This document shows positions 1-8,174 of a DNA stretch of 64,000 bases, piece after piece; within the stretch, counting starts at the first letter, position 1; each line of letters begins with the position of its first letter. Source of the DNA: CAVSNH01 sp963729275. Lineage in GTDB: Bacteria; Actinomycetota; Acidimicrobiia; Acidimicrobiales; RAAP-2. The position numbers and the translations under genes were made by a program. Location: positions 22,792 through 86,791 of the forward strand of contig CAVSNH010000002.1 in the NCBI GenBank assembly GCA_963729275.1, read 5' to 3'. The notes below the pieces were generated by a model. The model was not told the origin of the DNA. It did not search any database and saw nothing but the letters and a program-made list of their open reading frames with translations.

Positions 1-1
1 G

Positions 2-847
2 GCGGTATGGGTACTTATACGAGCACTCGATCTCTTGGAGATCCTTCCTGAGCCTCGCAGGAATGAGCTCCGAGACCGACTCTCGTTGGACGACGACGAG
101 GTCGCTCGGTGGACCGATGTGAGCCGAAAGATGCGCATCGTCTTCCATCGCGACGGCGTCATCAGTCAGTTCGAAGGGTACGAGGATCTCGCCGAGCTGG
201 ACTGGGATGGCTATCGAGAGCGCTACGGAGACATCGCCCGACTCGATCGTATTCTCGAGTCGGAGGGGAAGACCCCGAACTCCTACAAGGCGTCGAAACA
301 GGCCGACGTCCTCATGCTCTTCTACCTGCTTTCGGCGGGCGAGCTGCAGGCCATCTTCGATCGGCTCGGATACGACTTCGACGCGACCAGCCTTCACAGG
401 ACGATCGACTACTACCTCCAGCGCACCTCCCACGGCTCCACATTGAGCCGAGTCGTGCACAGCTGGGTCTTGTCGCGATCCGACCGCGACCAGTCGTTGG
501 AGTTTCTCGAGGAGGCTCTCCGCAATGACCTTGACGACACCCAGGGCGGGACCACCGGTGAAGGAGTCCACTTGGGAGCCATGGCCGGCACGGTCGACCT
601 TCTCCAGCGCTGCTATCTGGGCATCGAAACCCGCGACGATGCCATCTGGTTCAACCCGCAACTCCCCCAGGAGATCCACCGTCTGACCCTCGATCTCAGA
701 TACCGGGGGCGAATGATGAATGTCATGGTGGACGACGGCCGCCTCGCCGTAGAGATCAGGGACGGGGCGGACGGCACCGTCCGCGTCGGGTTGGGCGGTG
801 TGGTGGCTGAGCTGAAGGCCGGTGAGCGCCGCCAAGTCGTCCTCTGA
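2..847 (+). CDS. Glycoside hydrolase family 65 phosphorylase, C-terminal part (5' cut by window edge)
   Basis: The reading frame is open to the first base, so only the last 281 residues are visible. They match the C-terminal half of GH65 disaccharide phosphorylases (trehalose, maltose or kojibiose phosphorylase type), which split an alpha-glucoside with phosphate to give a glucose phosphate. Visible family signatures are SKQADVLMLFYLL, a DYYLQRTSHGSTLS stretch that shapes the active site, and the final beta-sandwich domain (about the last 70 residues). The catalytic acid glutamate would lie upstream of the window. A complete paralogue lies at 22781-24916 and shares the KQADVLM and RTSHGS motifs. 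Substrate cannot be told from this fragment. Confidence 0.9.
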   Translation, partial: AVWVLIRALDLLEILPEPRRNELRDRLSLDDDEVARWTDVSRKMRIVFHRDGVISQFEGYEDLAELDWDGYRERYGDIARLDRILESEGKTPNSYKASKQADVLMLFYLLSAGELQAIFDRLGYDFDATSLHRTIDYYLQRTSHGSTLSRVVHSWVLSRSDRDQSLEFLEEALRNDLDDTQGGTTGEGVHLGAMAGTVDLLQRCYLGIETRDDAIWFNPQLPQEIHRLTLDLRYRGRMMNVMVDDGRLAVEIRDGADGTVRVGLGGVVAELKAGERRQVVL

Positions 848-943
848 TCGCTGGCGGGACCGCCGCCCGATCCGTCGGCCCGACTAGAAAGTGCCGGATC
901 ATGGTCGTCATACCTGATCAAGCCCCCGATTCGTCGGTCAATA

Positions 944-959
944 AGGGCCGAAGGTCCCT
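944..959. promoter_or_regulatory. DosR-like palindromic box 1
   Basis: AGGGCCGAAGGTCCCT is an exact reverse-strand copy of the consensus derived from this window. It lies in the gap between the GH65 gene and the ABC exporter, 162 bp before the permease start at 1122. Confidence 0.7.
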
Positions 960-1121
960 GGAGCTGGCCGGGCTTCTCGCCGACACTGGGGGGAGGCCTG
1001 CCAATCGGGCGCGGTCTGAGAGGGCAGACTTGAAGGTCAGGAATGAGATGACGTCAGTGTCCCAGTGCCCGCCGAGTCCACAGCGGCAATGGACCGGTCG
1101 CGGGCTCGATAGAGGGATGAG

Positions 1122-2240
1122 ATGACGTTCTTCGATCTCGTCATCCGCAATATCTGGTCCAAGAAGGCCCGCTCGATCGGGCTGGCCTGTGCGGTGGCGA
1201 TCGCCGTCATGGCCGTTGTAACCCTGGCCGTCACGAGCAGCGGTCTCGAGCAGTCGGCGGCGGCCATCATCTCGGTCGGCAAGGCTGACGTGACGGTGGT
1301 CCAGAAGGGGGCGTCCAGCGTCCTCTCGAGCACCATCGATCGAGACGAGCTGGCCCGAATCCAGGCCACCCCCGGAGTGGCGAGCGCCGTGGGCGTCCTC
1401 GTGGAGACGCAGGACATCAACGCCGAGAACCCCGTGTTCATCGAGATCGGCATCAATCCCGGCGACCTCACCGCGTTCGGCGTCAAGGTCGTGGCCGGGC
1501 GTGCGTACGCTCAGACCGCCACCAATCAGGTGATGCTCGGTTGGCGGGCAGCGGCCAATTTGGGTCTTCACATCGGCGATTCGTTCAAGGCCAACGGCAC
1601 GACCAACACGGTCGTGGGCATCTTCTCGACCGGGAACGCCTTTGGGGATGCTGGGGCGATGTTCCCGCTGCCGGCGATTCAGGGCTACAACCGAGTGCCG
1701 GGCATCGTCACGCTCGTCTTCGTCCGGGATCTCCCCGGCGCCTCGGCGGCGCGAGTCGCTCAGCGCATCCAACAGGACCAACCCGAGTTGACCACCATCC
1801 GGACTGCGAATCAGTTCGGTCGAGCCGACCAAGACCTGGTGTACCTCCAGGCCGCAGTCAACGGCAGCACCGTCCTCGCCATCCTCATCGGGGCAGTGAT
1901 CATCGGCAACACCATGCTGCTGTCCCTGTTCGAGCGAACCCGCGAATTCGGGCTGCTGCGGGCGGTTGGCTGGACTCGAAAGCGAGTCGTGAGCCTCCTG
2001 CTGGGCGAGAGCCTTCTGCTCGCCGTCTTCGGCGCCGCCATCGGCGTGGTTCTGTCCTTCGTGGTCACCGCAGTCATCGCCCGGCTCCCGGCGCTCAGGG
2101 GGATCCTGCACCCGAACTTCACGGAGTCGGCCTTCGAACGCGCTCTCTTCACCGCGTTGGTCATGACCCTGATCGGCGCCGTCTATCCGACCGCCCGCGC
2201 CGCCATCCTCTCCCCGCTCAAGGCCCTCAGCTATGAGTGA
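1122..2240 (+). CDS. FtsX-like ABC transporter permease (MacB/LolC type)
   Basis: The 372-residue protein has an N-terminal membrane segment (about residues 18-40), a long extracytoplasmic domain of MacB periplasmic-core type (about 45-230), then three C-terminal membrane helices with the FtsX-family pattern ERTREFGLLRAVGWT between the first two. Such permeases with one ATPase move lipids, peptides or drugs out of the membrane, or act as mechanotransmission devices. A purine-rich stretch precedes the ATG. The stop overlaps the next ATG in ATGAGTGA, so permease and ATPase are translationally coupled. A DosR-like box lies 162 bp upstream. Substrate unknown. Confidence 0.9.
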   Translation: MTFFDLVIRNIWSKKARSIGLACAVAIAVMAVVTLAVTSSGLEQSAAAIISVGKADVTVVQKGASSVLSSTIDRDELARIQATPGVASAVGVLVETQDINAENPVFIEIGINPGDLTAFGVKVVAGRAYAQTATNQVMLGWRAAANLGLHIGDSFKANGTTNTVVGIFSTGNAFGDAGAMFPLPAIQGYNRVPGIVTLVFVRDLPGASAARVAQRIQQDQPELTTIRTANQFGRADQDLVYLQAAVNGSTVLAILIGAVIIGNTMLLSLFERTREFGLLRAVGWTRKRVVSLLLGESLLLAVFGAAIGVVLSFVVTAVIARLPALRGILHPNFTESAFERALFTALVMTLIGAVYPTARAAILSPLKALSYE

Positions 2241-2907
2241 CCCACCCAGCGAGCCACTCGCCGTCGATGTCCTTGGCGCCACCCGAGTCTTCCCGGGGCC
2301 GGTCGTCGCGCTGTCGGGCGTGAACCTCGCCGTCAGCTACGGCGAATCAGTGGCCATCACGGGGCCGTCCGGCTGTGGGAAGTCGACCCTGCTTCACCTG
2401 CTCGCCGGGATCGACAGCCCCACGTCGGGGACGGTCTCGGTTGGAGGCAGCGACCTCGCCTCGCACCGCGACCTGAGCAGGTTCCGGCGGAACGAGGTCG
2501 GCCTCGTCTTCCAGTTCCACAACCTATTGCCCCAGCTCAACGCCCTCGCCAACGTGGAGCTTCCCATGTTCGGGACGGGAGCATCGCCGTCGCGGCGCAA
2601 GCAGCGGGCCACGGCTCTTCTCGCCGACGTCGACCTCGAGAACTGCGGGCATCGCCTCCCGACCGAGCTCTCCGGCGGTGAGCGACAGCGGGTGGCCATC
2701 GCCCGGGCGTTGGCCAACGATCCCAAGGTGCTTCTCGCCGACGAGCCCACAGGCAGCCTGGATTCCGCTTCGACCAGCCGGTTCCTCGACCTCCTCGGGC
2801 GCCTCGGTCAAGAGGGTATGACCATCGTCATGGTGACCCACGACGCCGGTGTCGCTGCCCACGCCGATCGCATCGTCGAGATGCGGGACGGCGCAATCGT
2901 CGAGTGA
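2233..2907 (+). CDS. ABC transporter ATP-binding protein (LolD/MacB family)
   Basis: This 224-residue ATPase energises the permease encoded just upstream, with which it overlaps by 8 bp. Walker A is GPSGCGKST (about residues 42-50), the signature is LSGGERQR, and Walker B runs into ADEPTGSLDS, the form typical of the MacB/LolD/FtsE subfamily. The switch histidine is in VTHD near residue 200. Length is normal. No accessory membrane-fusion gene lies next to it, which is usual for actinobacterial two-component exporters. Confidence 0.93.
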   Translation: MSDPPSEPLAVDVLGATRVFPGPVVALSGVNLAVSYGESVAITGPSGCGKSTLLHLLAGIDSPTSGTVSVGGSDLASHRDLSRFRRNEVGLVFQFHNLLPQLNALANVELPMFGTGASPSRRKQRATALLADVDLENCGHRLPTELSGGERQRVAIARALANDPKVLLADEPTGSLDSASTSRFLDLLGRLGQEGMTIVMVTHDAGVAAHADRIVEMRDGAIVE

Positions 2908-3203
2908 AGGTGAGACCTCGAGCTCGGTGGTCGCAGCCACATCCTGAATGCTGCCCTCCGCCATTCCGCAATCGACGGCCGCCCAGCGGTTGCCATCGTC
3001 TGGTTCGGATGCGGAGTTCCGGCGCGTCGGGCGCGATGGCCTCTACCATTGGCTGACGTGGCGACGGCCATGGGTGACGGTGACGCCGCCTCCCAGCGGC
3101 GGCTCGGGCCTCCCGTTGAGCTTGTAGACCTGTTCGCCGTCCACTGTCTCGTTGCGATCAATAGCGAGACCAACCAATTGGGCTCGGCGAGCCGAACAGC
3201 TGT
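2908..3203. other. Gene-free stretch
   Basis: About 300 bases between convergent genes. Short open frames exist on both strands but none has a convincing ribosome site or recognisable protein pattern. I see no clear terminator hairpin with a T-run and no box. Confidence 0.5.
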
Positions 3204-3386
3204 CTATGCCTGGTCCGTTGCGTCGAGTTGGGACTGGATCTGAAGAAGCCGTTCTCGGCGATCCCGCAGCTGCCGACGGTAACTTGGGTTGTCGGTGTCG
3301 GCGATCTCGCTGCTCATGTCCGAGAGGACCTGGTCCAGAGTGCTACGTAGCTCCTCAGCGCAAGGCGCCGATAGTTCCAACATCAT
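3204..3386 (-). CDS. Small charged protein of unknown function (60 aa)
   Basis: The start is fixed by a strong AGGAGG about 8 bases before the ATG at 3386; a longer frame from a GTG at 3482 has no such site. The peptide has an N-terminal MMLELS and then amphipathic helical segments rich in Arg, Glu and Leu (ELRSTLDQVLSDM; RRQLRDRRERLLQIQSQL). Small helical proteins of this look occur in actinobacteria, but I cannot name a function. It lies 92 bases downstream of the pyruvate kinase-like gene on the same strand and may be cotranscribed. Confidence 0.6.
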   Translation of the reverse strand: MMLELSAPCAEELRSTLDQVLSDMSSEIADTDNPSYRRQLRDRRERLLQIQSQLDATDQA

Positions 3387-3478
3387 GCCGTGAATCCTCC
3401 TGTCCGTGGAATCGCACCTCATCGTGCTGCCTGATCCGGGATCAGCACAGGGCCGAACGACCGTAATGGCAGATTTGA

Positions 3479-5395
3479 TCACGCAGGTTCCGGTGACCAG
3501 CTCCGGAGTCGTCTGAGCAGGGTCATCCTCTTCTGCTGGTGGCCGCTCATCCTCCGGAGGATGTCATCCAGCGCGGTGACCGTTTTCACGATATGCGGAC
3601 CCTTGTTGAGCATCACACATTCGGCACGGCCACTCATGACCGCATCGGAGATCTCGGCCCGAGATGGCTGCCCGCTCTTCGCCATCTGGTCGAGGACCTG
3701 GGTGGCCCAGATCACGGGAATGTGAGCTGCATCGCAGAGCGACAAGATCTCCTCTTGGAGCTCGGCCAGTCGTTCGAACCCACATTCCACAGCCAGATCG
3801 CCGCGGGCCACCATCACGCCCACGCGTTCCGACTCCATGCCCGCGAAGAGAATCTCCGGGAGTGCGCCGAATCCTCGTGCCGTCTCGACCTTGAGAACGA
3901 TGCCCAACGATTCTCCATCGGCCTCTCCGAGTCGACAGCGGAGCGCGGTCACGTCGTCGACCCCCTGCGCAAACGACAAGCCAACGAGGTCGGCGTGACC
4001 GACGATGAACCGAAGGAGGGTCTCGTCGGCGGAGCCGAGCGCCGGCAGTCGCAGCTCGGAATCCGGCATGTTGATGCCCTTTTCGGCTCGGAGCCTCGAT
4101 CCCTTGCTGCCGGCCGAGGTGATGCGAATATCGACTTCCTCCGGTCGCACGGCGATGGCCGTGCCCCCGATCTTTCCGTCGTCGAAGAAGACGCGGTGAC
4201 CGACCTCGAGAGCCTCGAGGGCCGCTGGCAATGTGCAACCGATCCGGAGCCCGCGACGACACTCGGAGCCGAGGCCGGGATGACCGTTGTCCGTGGTGGT
4301 CATGGGTGGGGCGACACCAAAGGGAGCCGCTGGCGACAGATCGGCACAGAGTGTGATCACATCGTCGACCCGAAGGGGTATGGACTGTTCGAGCGCGGGG
4401 AGAAGCCCGATCATGACGGACCGCTCCCCCGGCCCGATCAGCGTGGTCCCCGTCTGAAGGTAGGTCGTATCGTGGGCCTCCACCCACACACCTTCCTTGG
4501 TTTGGCTCGTCACAAACAGCGTCCGCCGGTCGTTCCGGGTGTCGAGCAGGTGAACGGCATCGCCGGGACGGAGCCTGGCGAGCCATTCCCGCCGGACGGG
4601 AACCAGGATTGCCGAGGCGGGCGCTCTGCCCGGGGTCGCGCCTTGATCATCGGGGACGAGCAGGGCCCTCGCCGGCTCGACCGGCCGCCCCAATGCGTCA
4701 CGTTTCGGGCGGAGGCGCACCACCCGGGGTCCGGCCTCGATCGGGCCGGTCCGGAGCTTCGGCCCCGGTAGGTCCATGAGTATCGGGCAGGGCTGACCGA
4801 GCTCCTTGGCGGCTCGGCGGATATGGCCCACCATCCGTTCCCATCGCTCCTCGTCGTCATGGGCGCAGTTGATGCGTGCGCACTCCATGCCATGTGCCAT
4901 CAGGGATCGGACCAGGGGAAAGTCGTCCGCCGCCTCGCTCGGCATCGTCACGAGGATCCGGGTCGACCGGTCGTGCGGACTGGGCCCGAGGAGCGCGTCG
5001 GCGTTGGCCTCGAGGGCCCGACGGCCAGCACCAAACGAGACGGCCGCCTCGGTGCGCCGGACATCGGTACGGCCGGCCATCAGGTACAGGAGGCCGAGCA
5101 CTCGTTCGAGCGTGGTGATCACATGCTCCTCGGCCCGCCCGAGGGACGAGAGGCCGAGCTCGGCAAGGGATGCCTGGAGCGATCGGATGTCGTGACGCCG
5201 GAGGATCAGGTAGTCGATGAGATTGGCCGCACCCTGCTGGTGAGAAGGATGGACTCGCTCGAGGCTCTCAGCCCGCTCGACGTGCTGACGACGCATCTCG
5301 TCGTGGAGCCGCTCGAGTTGGCCGATGAGCGAGACCATCGGGGACCGATCGGTACCCGCCTGCCTCGCAATACCCACTGCCGCGTCGCTCGTCAT
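3479..5395 (-). CDS. Pyruvate kinase-like protein with N-terminal extension
   Basis: The 638-residue protein carries the pyruvate kinase barrel: ARINCAHD, LMDLPGPKLRTG, KGINMPD, the LKVETARGFG stretch with the catalytic Lys and metal-binding Glu (around residue 500), VARGDLAVECG and ATQVLDQMAKSGQPSRAEISD. Pyruvate kinase makes ATP and pyruvate from PEP and ADP. Two features are odd: about 130 extra, mainly helical N-terminal residues, and the apparent absence of the usual C-terminal allosteric domain, since the chain ends soon after the barrel. The lid domain is also enlarged. Two DosR-like boxes lie in the divergent promoter region shared with the deacetylase gene. Catalysis is likely but regulation should differ from the classical tetramer. 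Confidence 0.85.
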   Translation of the reverse strand: MTSDAAVGIARQAGTDRSPMVSLIGQLERLHDEMRRQHVERAESLERVHPSHQQGAANLIDYLILRRHDIRSLQASLAELGLSSLGRAEEHVITTLERVLGLLYLMAGRTDVRRTEAAVSFGAGRRALEANADALLGPSPHDRSTRILVTMPSEAADDFPLVRSLMAHGMECARINCAHDDEERWERMVGHIRRAAKELGQPCPILMDLPGPKLRTGPIEAGPRVVRLRPKRDALGRPVEPARALLVPDDQGATPGRAPASAILVPVRREWLARLRPGDAVHLLDTRNDRRTLFVTSQTKEGVWVEAHDTTYLQTGTTLIGPGERSVMIGLLPALEQSIPLRVDDVITLCADLSPAAPFGVAPPMTTTDNGHPGLGSECRRGLRIGCTLPAALEALEVGHRVFFDDGKIGGTAIAVRPEEVDIRITSAGSKGSRLRAEKGINMPDSELRLPALGSADETLLRFIVGHADLVGLSFAQGVDDVTALRCRLGEADGESLGIVLKVETARGFGALPEILFAGMESERVGVMVARGDLAVECGFERLAELQEEILSLCDAAHIPVIWATQVLDQMAKSGQPSRAEISDAVMSGRAECVMLNKGPHIVKTVTALDDILRRMSGHQQKRMTLLRRLRSWSPEPA

Positions 5396-5455
5396 CGCCG
5401 GGACCGCATGACACTGGCCACAGAGATATCGTCTGCTCCGAGTCCGGTCGGCGCC

Positions 5456-5471
5456 AGAGTCGAAGGTCCTA
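5456..5471. promoter_or_regulatory. DosR-like box 2
   Basis: AGAGTCGAAGGTCCTA, a reverse-orientation match to the consensus, 60 bp upstream of the pyruvate kinase-like start. Confidence 0.6.
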
Positions 5472-5496
5472 GAGCGGGGCGTGGCCGGCCGATTTC

Positions 5497-5512
5497 AGTG
5501 ACCTACGGCCCT
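5497..5512. promoter_or_regulatory. DosR-like box 3
   Basis: AGTGACCTACGGCCCT matches the consensus at 14 of 16 positions and ends 34 bp before the deacetylase start. With box 2 it makes a pair in a divergent promoter region. Confidence 0.65.
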
Positions 5513-5546
5513 GATCGTCCCGGCCTTGACCTGTCACGGTGGCTGG

Positions 5547-7052
5547 ATGGGAAAACCAGGAATATTGACCTGGGCGGCTCGCGCCGTTGCCGCGTCTCTC
5601 GCCGGTGTGGCCGCCATGGCCGCCTGGTCGCCGGTGGCTGCAGCCCAGAGCCCGCAGCCGGCCTTCTACACGTACCAGGCCCCCGGCGGCCTCCCCACCG
5701 CCGGGAAGAAGGTGATCGCGCTCACCTTCGACGACGGGCCGGGGCCGTACACCCCTCAGGTCCTCTCGGTGCTCGAGAGCTACCACGTCCCCGCAACCTT
5801 CTTCGAGATCGGGGAGAACATCGTCGAGTATCCCCAGTACACACGCATGATCGCCACGGCCGGCTATCCGGTCGAGGATCACACGTGGGCGCATCCCGAC
5901 CTCACGACCATCCCCGTCTCGCAGTTCCCGTTCCAGATCGATCAGACCCAGAACGAGATCAGTGCCTTGACCGGTGAGACCCCCACCTGCGTACGGCCTC
6001 CATACGACGACTGGGACGCCACCGTCCTCGATCAGATCGCCCAGCGAGGACTGACCACCATGAGCTACTCGGTCGACCCCCGCGACTGGAGCAACCCCGG
6101 TGTGGCGGCCATCGTCAGCGCGGTCGTGGGGGGCGCCTTCCCCGGAGCCGTCGTCGACATGCACGATGGCGGGTCGCCACGTGACGAGACGGTGGACGCC
6201 TTGCCACAGATCATCAACGCCCTCGAGGCACAGGGATACACGTTCGTGTCCATTTGCGGTGCCATGGCCGTGCAACAGCCCCAGCAGAGCGCGGTGTTCG
6301 GATTCGGTACCGCACCCGCTCCCGGCCCATCCATCACCTCGAACCTGCCGCTGGTCGGCGCTTCGGTGGACCCCGGTAGCACCGGGTACTGGCTGGCGGC
6401 CGCCGACGGTGGCCTGTTCGCTTTCGGGGGCGCCCCCTTCGAGGGGTCGCTGCCCGGGCTCGGCGTGACCCCCGCGAGGCCGGTCGACGCCCTGGCCTCG
6501 CCTTCCGGAGGGTCCGGTTACTGGGAGGCGGCCGGGGACGGTGGCGTCTTCGCCTTCGGCGGCGCCGGCTTCTACGGCTCCATGAGCGGACACGCGCTCA
6601 ACGAGCCGGTGGTGGGCATGGCGGCGACACCCGACGGCCGTGGCTACTGGGAGGTGGCCGCCGACGGTGGCGTCTTCGCCTTCGGCGGCGCCGGCTTCTA
6701 CGGCTCCATGGGCGGCACCCCCTTGAACCAGCCGGTGGTGGGCATGGCCGCGACACCCGACGGCCGTGGCTACTGGGAGGTGGCCGCCGACGGTGGGGTC
6801 TTCGCCTTCGGCGACGCCCGCTTCTACGGTTCGATGGGGGGTCACGCTCTCGACGCCCCTGTGGTGGGCATGACCGCGGACCCGGCCACAGGCGGGTACT
6901 GGCTGGCCGGAGCGGACGGTGGGGTGTTCAGCTTCGACGCTCCCTTCTACGGATCTCGCAGCGGCCAGGACAGCTCGGATCGGTTCTTCGCCATCTGCGC
7001 GACCAGTGCCGGGGCCGGCTACCTGGTGGTTGGCCAGCATCCCGCACCGTGA
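5547..7052 (+). CDS. Secreted polysaccharide deacetylase with C-terminal GYW/DGGVFAFG repeats
   Basis: A signal peptide (about residues 1-34, ending AAAQS) precedes a NodB-type deacetylase domain with the metal-dependent motifs TFDDGPGPYTP, HTWAHPDL, RPPYDDWD, DPRDW and VDMHDGG. The enzyme should remove acetyl groups from cell-wall or capsular N-acetylglucosamine polymers outside the cell. The C-terminal 230 residues are five tandem 42-44 residue repeats (GYWEVAADGGVFAFGGAGFYGSM type), which probably fold into a beta-propeller-like binding domain. I chose the ATG at 5547 because it directly begins a normal signal peptide; a TTG seven codons earlier is possible. Confidence 0.9.
   Translation: MGKPGILTWAARAVAASLAGVAAMAAWSPVAAAQSPQPAFYTYQAPGGLPTAGKKVIALTFDDGPGPYTPQVLSVLESYHVPATFFEIGENIVEYPQYTRMIATAGYPVEDHTWAHPDLTTIPVSQFPFQIDQTQNEISALTGETPTCVRPPYDDWDATVLDQIAQRGLTTMSYSVDPRDWSNPGVAAIVSAVVGGAFPGAVVDMHDGGSPRDETVDALPQIINALEAQGYTFVSICGAMAVQQPQQSAVFGFGTAPAPGPSITSNLPLVGASVDPGSTGYWLAAADGGLFAFGGAPFEGSLPGLGVTPARPVDALASPSGGSGYWEAAGDGGVFAFGGAGFYGSMSGHALNEPVVGMAATPDGRGYWEVAADGGVFAFGGAGFYGSMGGTPLNQPVVGMAATPDGRGYWEVAADGGVFAFGDARFYGSMGGHALDAPVVGMTADPATGGYWLAGADGGVFSFDAPFYGSRSGQDSSDRFFAICATSAGAGYLVVGQHPAP
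6384..7019 (+). repeat. Tandem 126-132 bp coding repeats
   Basis: Repeat units start with the GGY-TAC-TGG codons at 6384, 6516, 6642, 6768 and 6894, so the last three steps are exactly 126 bp. Units 2, 3 and 4 are nearly identical at DNA level over their first half, which points to recent unequal crossing-over or gene conversion inside the deacetylase gene. Confidence 0.9.
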
Positions 7053-7139
7053 CGGCCTGTCACGCCGGAGTCCGCCCATCCACGGCGCTGCCAACGCTGC
7101 AGCGACGACCGGCCCACGCAGGGGCCACGCCGGTCACCT

Positions 7140-7155
7140 CGGGACCTTCGCCTCT
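7140..7155. promoter_or_regulatory. DosR-like box 4
   Basis: CGGGACCTTCGCCTCT matches the consensus at 13 of 16 positions. It lies 91 bp before the possible small gene at 7247 and upstream of the STAS and PEP synthase genes. Confidence 0.6.
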
Positions 7156-7246
7156 GTTCCCCCAGACCGCCGGCTGCTTGAGTAACAGGAGGCCACCCGT
7201 CTCGAGGCTCGTGGCCGAGCCCAAGAGGAAGGAGCACAGGTCGATC

Positions 7247-7549
7247 GTGGAGCTCATCGGTGTAGTCGTCGCGGTCGGTTTCGGCAGCCTGCTCGGCGCC
7301 GTGCACTTGTTGCCACCTCGGCCGCGGGTCGCGCCGGCCACTGTCCGCAGCCCTCGTCCCGGGGTGCGGGTCGTTCAAAACGAGGTAGACCTCCGGGCTG
7401 CATCGTCCTATGCCGCCCGTGCCGAGCAGAGCGTCGCCGCCTCTGTGGCAACCCGAGGTAATGGTTGCGAAGCCTCCATCCTCCCTATTGCGATCGATTG
7501 TCGGCGAGACGGAGTCGTCCCGAGCAGGACCGGAAACCGGAGCGCCTGA
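7247..7549 (+). CDS. Possible small membrane-anchored protein
   Basis: A frame of 100 residues begins with a GTG and a hydrophobic N-terminus (ELIGVVVAVGFGSLLGAV) that could be one membrane helix or a signal anchor; the rest is polar with no recognisable domain. AAGGAG occurs upstream but 12 bases from the GTG, longer than ideal. The nearby DosR-like box supports a transcript here, yet codon pattern and lack of a family make the call weak. Confidence 0.3.
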   Translation: MELIGVVVAVGFGSLLGAVHLLPPRPRVAPATVRSPRPGVRVVQNEVDLRAASSYAARAEQSVAASVATRGNGCEASILPIAIDCRRDGVVPSRTGNRSA

Positions 7550-7810
7550 CTCGTGGACCTGACCGACCATGCACGTTGCACGGCGCCAACGTCTCAGACG
7601 GTGACGCCGGTCTGGCGCCGGGATACCGGCCGCCCCCACGCTGCCGGCAACCCGGTGCCCGCTGGATCCCCGGTTGGCCGTTTGCCACATTCCCGCCGGC
7701 ACGACGACACGGCGCCGCACCCCACGGTCTGTCGAGCGGCGTCCAACGGCTCGACTTCCACCGCGTCCACACAGTGGCAAAGAGATGGCAGCGGGATCTC
7801 CGACAACGAG

Positions 7811-8170
7811 ATGCACCTGCTGATCGACGTCAGCCGGTCGCCGGTCTTGGTCCACGTGTCCGGAATCCTCGATGCCAGAACGGGCTGGAACCTCGATGCG
7901 GTGATCCGGGAGGTCATCAGCGAGGGGAACCTCCGGTTCGATCTTGACATCGACCGGCTCGATATCGTCGACCCCAACGGCTTCGACGCCCTCTCCGCCG
8001 TCCGGCGTTCGATCATCTCGGCCGGAGGGACAGTGACTCGGGTTCACGACGGTCCCCAGTCCCCCGCCCAACCGCCATCCCCGTCGTTCGTTCCCCCCGA
8101 CGGGGCCGCGCTGCGACCCCTGCGTGCCGCCCGGGGACGGCCGGGCACGATCGTCGGAGCAGGAGGGTAG
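7811..8170 (+). CDS. STAS-domain protein
   Basis: From the ATG at 7811 the frame encodes a compact STAS fold (anti-sigma-antagonist-like): a beta strand LLIDVSRSPVLVHVSGILD, then a helix, DIDRLDIVDPNGFDALSAVRR and a final GGTVTRV strand. The usual phosphorylated Ser of SpoIIAA-type proteins is not evident at DPNGF, so a binding rather than switch role is possible. The frame stays open upstream to a GTG at 7553, but that part is low-complexity and unlike a protein. The gene ends 4 bases before PEP synthase, suggesting cotranscription. A second STAS gene with similar layout lies at 43031-43441. Confidence 0.6.
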   Translation: MHLLIDVSRSPVLVHVSGILDARTGWNLDAVIREVISEGNLRFDLDIDRLDIVDPNGFDALSAVRRSIISAGGTVTRVHDGPQSPAQPPSPSFVPPDGAALRPLRAARGRPGTIVGAGG

Positions 8171-8174
8171 GAAC

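Noticed and set aside
918..2282. Long minus-strand frame opposite the ABC permease
   Set aside because: Antisense shadow of a gene with clear FtsX motifs; composition is low-complexity with many Gly, Asp and His, and no family pattern.
6384..7019. Regular 126-bp repeats considered as a CRISPR or other array
   Set aside because: Units are contiguous, in frame and encode protein repeats; there are no spacers.
5469..7094. 541-codon minus-strand frame with repeats opposite the deacetylase
   Set aside because: Its repeats are the mirror of the coding repeats on the plus strand.
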